Assembly (NCBI GenBank): GCA_002706405.1
Contig: PALN01000075.1
Coordinates: 1-50,517 of the forward strand
DNA from: Rhodospirillaceae bacterium
GTDB lineage: Bacteria > Pseudomonadota > Alphaproteobacteria > Rhodospirillales > Casp-alpha2
Direction: 5' to 3'
Length of the DNA stretch: 50,517 nt
Below the pieces are notes generated by a model. It did not search any database and was not told where the DNA came from. It worked only from the letters and a program-made list of their open reading frames with translations. Shown one piece after another: positions 1-9,823 of the stretch (position 1 is the stretch's first letter; every line of letters starts with the position of its first letter). The position numbers and the translations under genes are program-made.

Positions 1-887
1 AAGTAGAGCCAGGCGAGAACCCATTTTTTCGGAAATCGGCCGCCCAGCGCACCACAGGCGAAGGTGCCGACGATGTTGCACAATCCGATCAACGACAGCG
101 ACAGCGCCGCGATGCGCAGGTCGATGTGCAGGATTTCCAGGTACTTGGGGAAGTGCACGGTGATGAAGGCGACCTGGAACCCGCAGACGAAAAAGCCCAG
201 GGTGAGCAGGTTAAAGCCCAGATGGCGATAGGCCTCGCCCAAGGCTTCTCCCAGGCTGATGTCGGGTGTCTTGCCCTGGCGCGCGGCAACGGGTGCGGCG
301 TCGGCGGCCAGCGGTTGGCGGGCCAACAGAAAGGCCAGCGGCACGGCGAGCGTCATGATCAAGGAAAGCGCCGTGAGCGCCCCGCTCCAGCCATAGGTTT
401 CCAGCAGGGCCTGGCCCACGGGGGCCATGTAGAATTGGCCGAAGGATCCGCCGGCGCTGGCGATGCCGAGGGCGAGGGAGCGGTGCTCGGCCGGCACGCG
501 GCGGCCGACGGCGCCCAGCACGACGCCGAACCCGACGCCGCCCATGCCGATGCCGATCAGAAATCCGGCGCCGACGTTGAACGCAAACAGGCTGTCGGCC
601 GTGCCCATGACGTAAAGCCCCACGGCGTACAGAAGGGCGCCCAGGATGATCATGCGCATGCTGCCGAATTTGTCGGCGATGGCCCCCATGAACGGTGTGG
701 CGATGCCCCACATCAGGTTCTGCATGGCGATGGCCAGCCCGAAGTCGCTGGGCGAGATGGCGAGGTCGCGCAGGATGTCGGTCTGGAACAGGCCGAAGGT
801 GGTGCGGGTGCCCAGGTTCAGGCTGCCGATCAAACAGCCGGCGAAGGCGACGATCCAGATGGTGATGCCGATGCGTTTGGCGGACAT
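1..887 (-). CDS. MFS transporter (3' end cut off by the window edge)
   Basis: Reading from the ATG at 887 there is an uninterrupted frame of 295 residues that runs off the window edge, so the C-terminal third is missing. It shows alternating hydrophobic segments and, after the second segment, the loop GAIADKFGSMR, which is the A-motif of the major facilitator superfamily. A second symmetric half begins at about residue 205. The protein is an inner-membrane secondary transporter; the substrate cannot be told, although the start (NLGTRTTFGLF) resembles the oxalate/formate and monocarboxylate groups of the superfamily. It is followed upstream by the DMT exporter on the same strand, 47 bases away, so the two may be co-transcribed. 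Family call is firm, substrate unknown. Confidence 0.85.
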   Translation of the reverse strand, partial: MSAKRIGITIWIVAFAGCLIGSLNLGTRTTFGLFQTDILRDLAISPSDFGLAIAMQNLMWGIATPFMGAIADKFGSMRMIILGALLYAVGLYVMGTADSLFAFNVGAGFLIGIGMGGVGFGVVLGAVGRRVPAEHRSLALGIASAGGSFGQFYMAPVGQALLETYGWSGALTALSLIMTLAVPLAFLLARQPLAADAAPVAARQGKTPDISLGEALGEAYRHLGFNLLTLGFFVCGFQVAFITVHFPKYLEILHIDLRIAALSLSLIGLCNIVGTFACGALGGRFPKKWVLAWLY

Positions 888-934
888 GGCGTTTCCTCGT
901 TGAAAGCCGGGGCGGGCCGGTCAGATGTCTTTGG

Positions 935-1858
935 TCAATCGGACGCCGGCGCGGTGGTTGGGGCCGCGCGGCGCGTCAGCCGCGCCACAACGGCGGGCGG
1001 TGTCAGGACGAACAGGTTGCCGACCAGCACGCAGCCGACGCCGAAGATGGCGCCGGTCGTCCACTGGAAACCTTCCATCCAGGTCGAGACGGCAAGCGCG
1101 ACCAGCGGGAACAGCACCGATGAATAGCTGGCGCGTTCCGGCCCGATGCGCCCGACCAGGGTCAGATAGGTGGCGAAGGCGACGACGGTCGAGATGATCG
1201 CGAGGAACAACAGGGACCCCAGATAGACGGCGGTCCATTCCATGCGGAATTCGGCCCCCCGGGCCAGGCAAAACACGAACAGGAACAGCGACCCGTAGAC
1301 CATGCCCATGGTGTTGGTGCGCACCACGCCCAAGCCGCGGCGCTGGTTGAGCGCTGAAATCAGCATGCCCGTGGCGGCCGAGGCTGTGCCGCACAACACC
1401 AGCACCATGCCCTTCGCCCCGCCCTGGGTGAGATCGAAATGGGCCAGTTCCGGCCAGAAGATCACGGCGATGCCGCCGATGCCGAATATGGCGCCGATGA
1501 CCATGCGGGGCTCCACCCGGTTGTGCAGGAACAGCGCGCCGCCGACCACGTTCATGACGATGACCAGGGAGAACAGAATCGAGACCAGCCCCGACGGCAG
1601 ATACTGCGCGCCGAGATAAACCAGATAGAAGTTGGTGCCGAACAGGAACAGGCCCTGGGCCGCGACCCAGGCGTGGTCGCGCGGGCGGAAATCGATGGCG
1701 CGTCCGGTCGCCCGGCAGAACGCGTACATCACCGCTGCCGACAGGGCGAAGCGGTAGAACACGGAGACCTCGGGCGCCACGACGCCCAATTGCAATTGGA
1801 CTCCGTACCAGCTGAAGCCCCAGGCAATAACGGTCACGGCGTAAAGCAGCAGGATCAC
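935..1858 (-). CDS. DMT-family (EamA) exporter
   Basis: The 307-residue protein has about ten hydrophobic segments arranged as two EamA repeats (roughly residues 5-140 and 150-290), the architecture of the drug/metabolite transporter superfamily. Members export amino acids, metabolites or toxic compounds; the substrate is not readable here. The start is a GTG (1858), because the hydrophobic first helix begins right after it and no ATG lies close by. The Ala/Pro/Thr-rich C-terminus (after about residue 290) is cytoplasmic and unstructured. It lies downstream of a strong hairpin and of the DUF1127 gene, and upstream of the MFS transporter, all on the same strand. Confidence 0.85.
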   Translation of the reverse strand: MILLLYAVTVIAWGFSWYGVQLQLGVVAPEVSVFYRFALSAAVMYAFCRATGRAIDFRPRDHAWVAAQGLFLFGTNFYLVYLGAQYLPSGLVSILFSLVIVMNVVGGALFLHNRVEPRMVIGAIFGIGGIAVIFWPELAHFDLTQGGAKGMVLVLCGTASAATGMLISALNQRRGLGVVRTNTMGMVYGSLFLFVFCLARGAEFRMEWTAVYLGSLLFLAIISTVVAFATYLTLVGRIGPERASYSSVLFPLVALAVSTWMEGFQWTTGAIFGVGCVLVGNLFVLTPPAVVARLTRRAAPTTAPASD

Positions 1859-1910
1859 GGAATTGGTTCCGGGCCGGGCCGGCGGTATTCAGCGCCGGGA
1901 ACAAAGGGCG

Positions 1911-1938
1911 ACGGGACCGGCCATGGGGCCGGTCCCGT
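1911..1938 (-). terminator. Strong hairpin between the DUF1127 gene and the DMT exporter
   Basis: ACGGGACCGGCC, loop ATGG, then the exact complement gives a perfect 12-bp GC-rich stem. It lies 43 bases after the DUF1127 stop and about 50 bases before the exporter start. There is no clear T-run on the minus strand, so it may be a weak or Rho-assisted terminator, or an mRNA-stabilising or leader structure. Confidence 0.55.
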
Positions 1939-1981
1939 CCAGGGGCACATAAGCGTGCCAGGGAAATTGTAGTCCTCTGGA

Positions 1982-2245
1982 TCAAGAAATCCAGAACGGC
2001 TTTTCAGTTTCGCGGTGAATGTCGGCCCGGGTCAGGCCGACGTCGGCAAGCATCCGGCTGTCCATTTCGGCAAGACGACGGCGCATCTCGTAGCGCTTCT
2101 GCCATTCCACGAGCAGGGTCGGGAAATTGAACACCGCCCGGGCGGTGGAAGTGGTCAGCGAAGCGAGGGCCTGTCCGAGGGGAAACAGGCCCGGGCGGGC
2201 GACGGAGCGATCCGCGGTTTGCGTGGTCGTCGATGACATGGCCAT
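1982..2245 (-). CDS. DUF1127 family protein
   Basis: An 87-residue protein whose C-terminal half (about residues 45-87: EWQKRYEMRRRLAEMDSRML followed by ADVGLTRADI) is the DUF1127 (YjiS-like) signature: an arginine-rich helix followed by a short second helix. Short members in alphaproteobacteria bind RNA and influence C1/phosphate metabolism and small RNA turnover. This is a longer one with a Ser/Thr/Ala-rich N-terminal extension, for which only general regulatory roles are suggested. The start at 2245 was chosen because AGGACAGGA lies just before it; a longer frame from 2302 has no ribosome-binding site. It diverges from the LysR gene across an AT-rich gap. Confidence 0.8.
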   Translation of the reverse strand: MAMSSTTTQTADRSVARPGLFPLGQALASLTTSTARAVFNFPTLLVEWQKRYEMRRRLAEMDSRMLADVGLTRADIHRETEKPFWIS

Positions 2246-2518
2246 GGGTCCTGTCCTTGTTTCGTTGCCGGGGCGGCGGGAGCCGGCCGGGCGAGGTTGC
2301 ACAAAAGTCGGTTTGTAGGCTGCGCCGATGGGTGGCGCCCCTGTTGAATAGGCCGGTTCAAGGCCGGTTCACAAACGACAAAAACTGCTGTATGGATTAG
2401 AAAATATTATCCATATGTATCGATACAATATTAAAATCGCGTAATTTCAATGAATTAAAAATTTTATGATTTCGAAGATTATCGATTGGATAAGGAAATT
2501 TAATGTTATGGGACAATC
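2246..2518. promoter_or_regulatory. AT-rich divergent promoter region (DUF1127 / LysR)
   Basis: The gap between the divergent DUF1127 and LysR genes changes abruptly from GC-rich to very AT-rich at about 2380-2510. It contains the perfect 12-bp palindrome TGTATCGATACA at 2416-2427, about 90 bases before the LysR start, a plausible site for LysR-type autoregulation. No gene or RNA is seen. The individual -35/-10 boxes are not assigned. Confidence 0.45.
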
Positions 2519-3406
2519 ATGTCACGCCGCCTGCCGCCGCTGAATGCCCTGCGCGCCTTTGAGGCCGCCGCCCGCCATCTGTCGTTCACCCAGGCGGCGG
2601 ATGAACTCAACGTGACTCAGGCGGCGGTCAGCCATCAGATCAGGGGGCTCGAGGACTGGCTCGGCTTTCCCCTGTTCCGGCGCCTCAGCCGCGCCCTGGT
2701 CCTGACCGAGGCGGGGCAAACCCTGTTTCCCGAGGTGCGCGAGGCCATGGATATTTTGACCACGGCGGTCAATCGGGTGCAGCGTCAGGATTCCGAAGGG
2801 GTCTTGACCGTGACGACCATGGATTCCTTCGCCCAGTCCTGGCTTGTGCCGCGCCTTGGCCGGTTCCGCCAATCCCATCCCGACATCGATGTGCGCCTGG
2901 TGATGGCCGATCGTATGGTCGACCTGGCGCGGGAAGGGGTGGACGTCGCGGTGCGCTACGGGCGCGGCCACTGGCCGGGACTGACGGTATCGCTGCTGCG
3001 GACGGAGGAGTTGTTTCCCGTCTGCGCGCCGGCGCTGCTGGCCGCCGGCCCGCCGCTGAAGGAGCCCGGCGACCTTGAGCATTTCACCCTTTTGCACGAC
3101 GAAATGCCCGTGGATTGGCGCGACTGGCTGGCCGCCGCCGGGTGCGACACGGTCAATGCGGAACGCGGCCCCGGCTATTCCCATTCCAATCTGGTGTTGC
3201 TGGCGGCGCGGGCAGGCGAGGGCGTAGCCCTGGGGCGCAGCGTCATGGTCGCCGACGATCTGGCGGCGGGGCGCCTGGTGCGTCTCTTCGACTTTGCCCT
3301 GCCGGCGCCCCAGGCCTATTACCTGGCCTGCGTCGAGGGCGAGGAGGACCGGCCCAAGGTGCGCGCCTTCCGGGAATGGCTCGAAGGTGAATTCGATGCC
3401 GCGTGA
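2519..3406 (+). CDS. LysR-type regulator, GcvA-like
   Basis: A 295-residue LysR-family transcription factor. Residues 5-64 form the winged helix-turn-helix (LSFTQAADELNVTQAAVSHQ is the recognition-helix region), and residues 90-295 the periplasmic-binding-protein-like effector domain. The opening RLPPLNALRAFEAAARHLSF is typical of the GcvA subgroup (glycine cleavage or beta-lactamase regulators). The ATG at 2519 is the only in-frame start next to the helix-turn-helix. Downstream on the same strand, 51 bases away, is a VOC-fold protein that may be its target or simply a neighbour. The effector is unknown. Confidence 0.88.
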   Translation: MSRRLPPLNALRAFEAAARHLSFTQAADELNVTQAAVSHQIRGLEDWLGFPLFRRLSRALVLTEAGQTLFPEVREAMDILTTAVNRVQRQDSEGVLTVTTMDSFAQSWLVPRLGRFRQSHPDIDVRLVMADRMVDLAREGVDVAVRYGRGHWPGLTVSLLRTEELFPVCAPALLAAGPPLKEPGDLEHFTLLHDEMPVDWRDWLAAAGCDTVNAERGPGYSHSNLVLLAARAGEGVALGRSVMVADDLAAGRLVRLFDFALPAPQAYYLACVEGEEDRPKVRAFREWLEGEFDAA

Positions 3407-3457
3407 CGGCGGACCGATGGCCTTCTAAGGTGGCGGCAAAACAGGAGGAACGTCACC

Positions 3458-3874
3458 ATGCCCGCAACCCCGCCGCCCTTGAACGGCCTGCGCCATCTCG
3501 CCCTGGTGGTCGAGAATTTCGACGAATGTGAGCGCTTCTACCGCGACATCCTGGGGATGCGCGAACTCAGCCGCTTCAACGACGATCTGGTCTACCTGAC
3601 GCTCGGCAACGACAACCTGTCCCTCGGTCGCGCCCGGCCCGGCGAGACGCCGCCGGCCAAGCGGCCCATGGATCACTTCGGCTTCGTCGTCGACACCAAG
3701 GAAGACCTCCAGGCCTGGTACGACTTCATGAAGGCCAAGGACGTCAACCTGCTGGATACGCCGGCGGACCATTTCGACGGGGCGCGCTCGTTCCACTGCA
3801 CGGACCCGGCCGGCAACGTGATTCAGCCGATCTACCATCCGGCCATTTCCGGCCAGCGCTTCGAAGGGCCGTAG
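3458..3874 (+). CDS. VOC-family (glyoxalase/dioxygenase fold) protein
   Basis: A 138-residue single-domain vicinal-oxygen-chelate protein: GLRHLALVVENFDECERFYRD is the first beta-alpha-beta unit and HFGFVVDTKEDLQAWYDFMK the second. Likely metal ligands are His14 or nearby, the His of DHFGF and a C-terminal acidic residue. The family covers lactoylglutathione lyases, fosfomycin-resistance thiol transferases, extradiol dioxygenases and epimerases; nothing here decides between them. An AGGAGGAA Shine-Dalgarno sequence precedes the ATG at good spacing. It lies between the LysR gene and the convergent enoyl-CoA hydratase. Confidence 0.85.
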   Translation: MPATPPPLNGLRHLALVVENFDECERFYRDILGMRELSRFNDDLVYLTLGNDNLSLGRARPGETPPAKRPMDHFGFVVDTKEDLQAWYDFMKAKDVNLLDTPADHFDGARSFHCTDPAGNVIQPIYHPAISGQRFEGP

Positions 3875-3888
3875 CCGCCCCATCGGGC

Positions 3889-4683
3889 TCATTCGGCCGC
3901 CCGGGGTCCCGCCGACCGGGCCAGGAACCGGGCGATGCCCTGCGTGACCGCCGGTGTGGCGGCGGCGCGGGCGAATTGCGCCGCTTCCATGGCCAGGCCC
4001 TCGTCGATGCTCAGATTGATGCCGCGGGTCACGGCGGCCAGGCTGGCGGCGACGCTGACGGGCGCCTTTTCGATGATCCGCTGGGCCAGGCTTTCGGCCT
4101 CGGCCATCAACCGGGCTTTCGGCACGACCCGGTTGACCAGTCCCGCCTGCCGGGCGTCCTCGGCGGTGATGGGATCGCCGGTCAGGATCATTTCCAGGGC
4201 GCGCTTGCGCCCGATCAGCCGCGGTAGGCGCTGGGTGCCGCCGAAGGGCGGGGGAAAGCCCAGGTTGATTTCCGGCTTGGTGAAGGTTGCGGTGGCCGCC
4301 GCCACCGCCAGCGGCATGGCTTCCAGCATTTCACAGCCGCCGCCGAAGGCGAGCCCGTTGACGGCGCCGATGAGGGGCTTGGGAAAGCGTTCGATCCGCG
4401 CCGTGAAGGTCTGCCCCCTGGCGACGAAATCACGCAGGGCGACCTCGACCCCGGCGGCCACGGAATGGGCGAATTCCTTGATGTCGGCGCCGGCACTGAA
4501 GGCCCGGTCGCCGGCGCCGGTGACGATCACGGCGCGGACCATCTCGTCGCGCTCGATGGCGTCGAGATGGACCAAGAAACGGTCGATCAGGGCGAAGTTC
4601 AGGGCGTTTAACTGGTCAGGGCGGTTCAGGGTCAAGATCGCCACGCCGTGGCGTTGATCATAGAGAACAGGGTCGTCGGTCAT
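3889..4683 (-). CDS. Enoyl-CoA hydratase/isomerase family protein
   Basis: A 264-residue crotonase-fold enzyme. The oxyanion-hole segments FSAGADIKEF (residues 62-71) and FGGGCE (113-118) are present. Both catalytic glutamates of true hydratases are conserved: Glu118 in GGGCE and Glu138 in KPEINLG, exactly 20 residues apart as in rat mitochondrial enoyl-CoA hydratase. The GGTQRLPRLIG motif follows. It therefore probably hydrates a 2-enoyl-CoA in fatty-acid or branched-chain degradation, although crotonase relatives are hard to separate by sequence. It stands opposite a LysR gene that may control it. Confidence 0.88.
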   Translation of the reverse strand: MTDDPVLYDQRHGVAILTLNRPDQLNALNFALIDRFLVHLDAIERDEMVRAVIVTGAGDRAFSAGADIKEFAHSVAAGVEVALRDFVARGQTFTARIERFPKPLIGAVNGLAFGGGCEMLEAMPLAVAAATATFTKPEINLGFPPPFGGTQRLPRLIGRKRALEMILTGDPITAEDARQAGLVNRVVPKARLMAEAESLAQRIIEKAPVSVAASLAAVTRGINLSIDEGLAMEAAQFARAAATPAVTQGIARFLARSAGPRAAE

Positions 4684-4833
4684 GGTCGGGATCCTTTTCG
4701 TCGGCCCCAGGGCCGTATCGTCACCTGAGGATGAAAATTAATAATCCTTGTTTTCGATACTGTTTTATAAAGCTCACCAACATCAGAAAAACAAACGTAT
4801 AGACTTCACTTATCGCCTGAGAAAAAATAACTC
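4684..4833. promoter_or_regulatory. AT-rich divergent promoter region (enoyl-CoA hydratase / LysR)
   Basis: A 150-base gap between two divergent genes. From about 4730 it becomes strongly AT-rich (AATAATCCTTG, TGTTTTATAAAG, AAACAAACGTATAGAC), unlike the flanking coding DNA. This arrangement is typical for a LysR regulator controlling itself and the divergent gene. No operator is assigned with confidence. Confidence 0.4.
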
Positions 4834-5750
4834 ATGTTTGCCAAGCTTCCGCCCCTGAAGGCGCTGCGCGCTTTTGAAGTCGCGTTCCGCCATGAAAGCT
4901 TCATCGCGGCGGCGCGGGAATTGAACGTCACCCCGTCGGCGGTCAGCCATCAGATCAAGCTGTTGGAGGATGTTCTGGGTCTCGCCCTGTTCCGCCGCGA
5001 GGTGCGGGCGGTGGCGCCGACGGCGGCGGCACGGGCCATCTATCCGGGGGTGCGCCGCGGGTTCGAGGAACTGGCGGGGGCGGTCGCGCATATCCACCCA
5101 CCCAAGCCCGGACCCTTGGTCCTGTCCTGCGTGCCGTCCTTTGCCATGAAATGGCTGATTCCGCGCCTGGACCGGCGGCCGGCCGGTCTGCAGGTGCAGA
5201 TCGTGGCGACCCGCGACCGGGCGGACCTGATCGCCGGTGAGGCCGACATGGCGATCCGTTTCGGCATGGGGACTTATCCGGGGCTGGCGGCGCGGCGCCT
5301 GTTCGACGAAATGGTCGTCCCCCTGGCGGCCCCCGCGCTGCTGGCGGCAGATGGGCCACTCGACCGGCCCCGCGATCTCGGCCGCTTCACCCTGCTGCAC
5401 GACGATTCCGTCACCTTCGATCCGCTGGCGCCGGATTGGCGGTCATGGCTGGCGGCGGCCGGCTGCCCGGATGTGCCCGCCGACGACGGGCCGCGGTTTA
5501 CGGCGCCGGAAAACGTTTTGCAGGCGGCGATCGCCGGGGCCGGGGTGGCGCTCGGCCGATGGTCCTTGGCGGCAGAGGACATCGACGCGGGGCGTCTGGT
5601 CGTGCCCTTCGGGCCGTCTCTTGCCCTGCAGCCGGCGTATTTTCTGCTGTCGCCCGCGGGCCGCGCCGAAACGCCCGAGTGCCGCCTGTTCCGGGATTGG
5701 CTGCTGGCGGAGGTCGCGCGGTTCCAGGCCGCCCCCGGCCGCGCCGCGAT

Positions 5751-5754
<4 letters not shown>
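4834..5754 (+). CDS. LysR-type regulator, GcvA-like
   Basis: A 306-residue LysR-family regulator with an N-terminal helix-turn-helix (residues 5-64; [20 protein letters not shown]) and an effector-binding domain (about 90-300). It is a distant paralogue of the regulator at 2519-3406 and shares the opening [19 protein letters not shown]. It is divergent from the enoyl-CoA hydratase, the usual arrangement for a LysR regulator and its target. The stop overlaps that of the convergent acetoacetate-CoA ligase: the tetranucleotide CTAG at 5751-5754 supplies both stop codons. Effector unknown; regulation of an acyl-CoA pathway is an inference from both neighbours. Confidence 0.87.
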
Positions 5755-7721
<1,967 letters not shown>

Positions 7722-7844
7722 GGCCTGCGGAGGTGCTCCCTGTCGTGCATTTATATTATAGGTCCCGATGCCTTGGGGCGGCGCGGGTTCACGCATTCTG
7801 CCCGTCCGACGCCGGGGCGGCAACGCTCTGTTGCGTCGGTGCGT

Positions 7845-8861
7845 CTAGCCGGCGGCGGGCAGGGAAAAGCGCACTACGGCAAGGGCGGCGACCCAACCCG
7901 CGTTGATCAGGCAGGCGACGGCGTACAGATAGAGAGCGCGGCCGATGTCCCCGGCCGTGGCTTTGGCCGTGCCGTGGCCGATCCAGGGATCGCGGGCGAC
8001 ATCCTGGGCATAGCGGCGCGGCCCGGCGAGGGCCAGGCCGAGGGCCCCGGCCATGGCCCCTTCCGGCCAGCCGGCGTTGAGCGACCGGTGCTTGCCGGCG
8101 TCGCGCAGCATGACCTTGATCGCCTGCCAGGGCTGGCCGCCCGGCGCGAAGGGGGCGCCCAGGCAAATGAACAGGCCCGACAGCCGGGCCGGGATCAGGT
8201 TCAGCACGTCGTCCAGCCGCGCCGCCGTCATGCCGAAGGCCCGGTACTTGGGCGTGCGGTGCCCGATCATGCTGTCCATGGTGTTGACGGCCTTGTAGAT
8301 GAACAGGCCGGGGGCGCCGAACAGCACATAGAAAAAGACCGGCGCGACGACCCCGTCGCAGAAATTCTCGGCCGTCGATTCGATGGCGGCGCGGGCGACG
8401 CCGTGGCTGTCGAGCTGTTGCGGGTCGCGCCCGACGATATGCGACACGGCTTCGCGCCCGGCCTCCAGGTTGTCGTCCAGCCCCCGGCGCACGGCGCGGA
8501 CATGATCGTAAAGCCCCCGCTGCGCGATCAACAGAACGATGCAGAACAGTTCGACGATCCAGCCCCAGGGATGGGCGAAGGACAGCCAGGCCACGCCCAA
8601 CCCCAGGCCGCCGGTCAATGCGACCACGGCAAGGACGGCGACGGCGCCGCGCACAGCGCGGTCCATTTCCGGACGTTTGTCGCGGTTCAGCTTGCGGTCG
8701 AGCCAGTCGATGACGTTGCCCAGCAGGGCCACCGGATGCCGGGCGCGCTTGAACAGCCACGGCGTGTCGCCCAGGTAGGCGTCAAGCAGCAGGGCGAGCA
8801 GCAATAAAACCAGGGGATCGAAGGCCGCCGTCCCCCCGTCGATAAGTCCGATCAACAGCAT
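7845..8861 (-). CDS. cobD: Cobalamin biosynthesis protein CobD/CbiB
   Basis: A 338-residue integral membrane protein with the CobD/CbiB signature: LLLDAYLGDTPWLFKRARHPVALLG near the N-terminus, then RDPQQLD, IESTAENFCDGVVAPVFFY, GAPGLFIYKAVNTMDSMIGH and AGWPEGAMAGALGL. It attaches the aminopropanol (or its phosphate) arm to adenosylcobyric acid to give adenosylcobinamide. The start at 8861 gives the normal family length; longer in-frame readings would run antisense through the neighbouring gene. It is alone here, with no other cob genes beside it. A cobalamin user, methylmalonyl-CoA mutase, lies elsewhere in the window. Confidence 0.93.
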   Translation of the reverse strand: MLLIGLIDGGTAAFDPLVLLLLALLLDAYLGDTPWLFKRARHPVALLGNVIDWLDRKLNRDKRPEMDRAVRGAVAVLAVVALTGGLGLGVAWLSFAHPWGWIVELFCIVLLIAQRGLYDHVRAVRRGLDDNLEAGREAVSHIVGRDPQQLDSHGVARAAIESTAENFCDGVVAPVFFYVLFGAPGLFIYKAVNTMDSMIGHRTPKYRAFGMTAARLDDVLNLIPARLSGLFICLGAPFAPGGQPWQAIKVMLRDAGKHRSLNAGWPEGAMAGALGLALAGPRRYAQDVARDPWIGHGTAKATAGDIGRALYLYAVACLINAGWVAALAVVRFSLPAAG

Positions 8862-9029
8862 GGCGCGGCCAGAATGAAGGCGGCACCCTGCCGGGTCAAT
8901 GGAATGGCGCCGGATGCGGCGTCGCGGACGGCTGGGGGCTGTATTGGCGCGGATTTCGCGGTAATGTAGCGGACGGCGGCCAAGTTCCCGCTGGACTGAC
9001 GGCGACACGAACCCGAGAACAGCAGGATC

Positions 9030-9779
9030 ATGGCGGACCAAGTAAAACCACCCGGTAACGGGCCCACCCCGGCGAAAGCGAAGCCGACGGCAAAGGGCAA
9101 GGCGAAAGGGAAGGGAAAGGGCGGCGGCAAGGCCAAGAAGGGCCTGCCCAAAAGCTTCTTCTGGGGCTTTATCCTGATCCTTGTCGTGCCGGCCGTAGCC
9201 CTTTTGGGCTGGTACGCCTATCAGGTAATGGGCCATGTCGCCAAAGACAGCCAGGAAGCGCTTGACGCCCGGGCGAAGGAATTGGCCAGCAAGGCCAACA
9301 AATTCGCCCGCCGCGCCGCCAAGGAAGGCTTCAAGATCCAGGATTTCGATGCCTGCGCCCAAATCAAGGAGCAATACCGGATCCCGGCGGGCATCGTGTA
9401 CACGGAGTTTACCCAGCGCCAATTGGTCGGCCTGTCCAAGTTCGCGTCGGACGAACAGGTGACCGAACGCTGCATCCAGTTCGCCAAGGCGGTCGCCGAG
9501 ATGGAGAAAATGTCCCATCACACGCGCCACGTTTACGTCTGCCAGAAAGCGCAGTTCAATGCCGACAAGTCCGGCCGCTATTTCCTGACGGCCGATAAGG
9601 ACGGCAAGGGCGTTGTTGAAAATCTGTCCGGCAGAGCGACTCTTCATCCCATTGCAGTGGGGCAATCGATCCTGTTGCGGGGGTGGCAGATTTACAACCA
9701 GGGAGATGGTTGTATCATCGTCGGAATGTCGAAATCGGGGACCTTCAGCTTCCGTGGCGGGGTGACGATTATCGAATAG
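9030..9779 (+). CDS. Membrane-anchored protein of unknown function with K/G/A-rich N-terminus
   Basis: I do not recognise this 249-residue protein. Residues 1-41 are a low-complexity Lys/Gly/Ala/Pro tail, very basic, likely cytoplasmic. Residues 43-67 form one strong transmembrane helix (FFWGFILILVVPAVALLGWY). The remaining about 180 residues would be periplasmic, beginning with a short helical stretch rich in Lys/Arg/Ala and containing Cys at 113, 147 and 170. The ATG at 9030 follows AGGATC. The gene ends 44 bases before the PAS histidine kinase on the same strand, so the two are probably co-transcribed, and it might serve the kinase as a periplasmic partner. That is inference only. Confidence 0.7.
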   Translation: MADQVKPPGNGPTPAKAKPTAKGKAKGKGKGGGKAKKGLPKSFFWGFILILVVPAVALLGWYAYQVMGHVAKDSQEALDARAKELASKANKFARRAAKEGFKIQDFDACAQIKEQYRIPAGIVYTEFTQRQLVGLSKFASDEQVTERCIQFAKAVAEMEKMSHHTRHVYVCQKAQFNADKSGRYFLTADKDGKGVVENLSGRATLHPIAVGQSILLRGWQIYNQGDGCIIVGMSKSGTFSFRGGVTIIE

Positions 9780-9823
9780 ACCTGCGTTCGGGCGCGCCGG
9801 GAGGGGCGCCTTGGGGGGCGAAA

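Noticed and set aside
8862..9029. Cobalamin riboswitch before cobD
   Set aside because: The conserved GCCACTG box and the stem pattern were not found on either strand in the 168-base gap.
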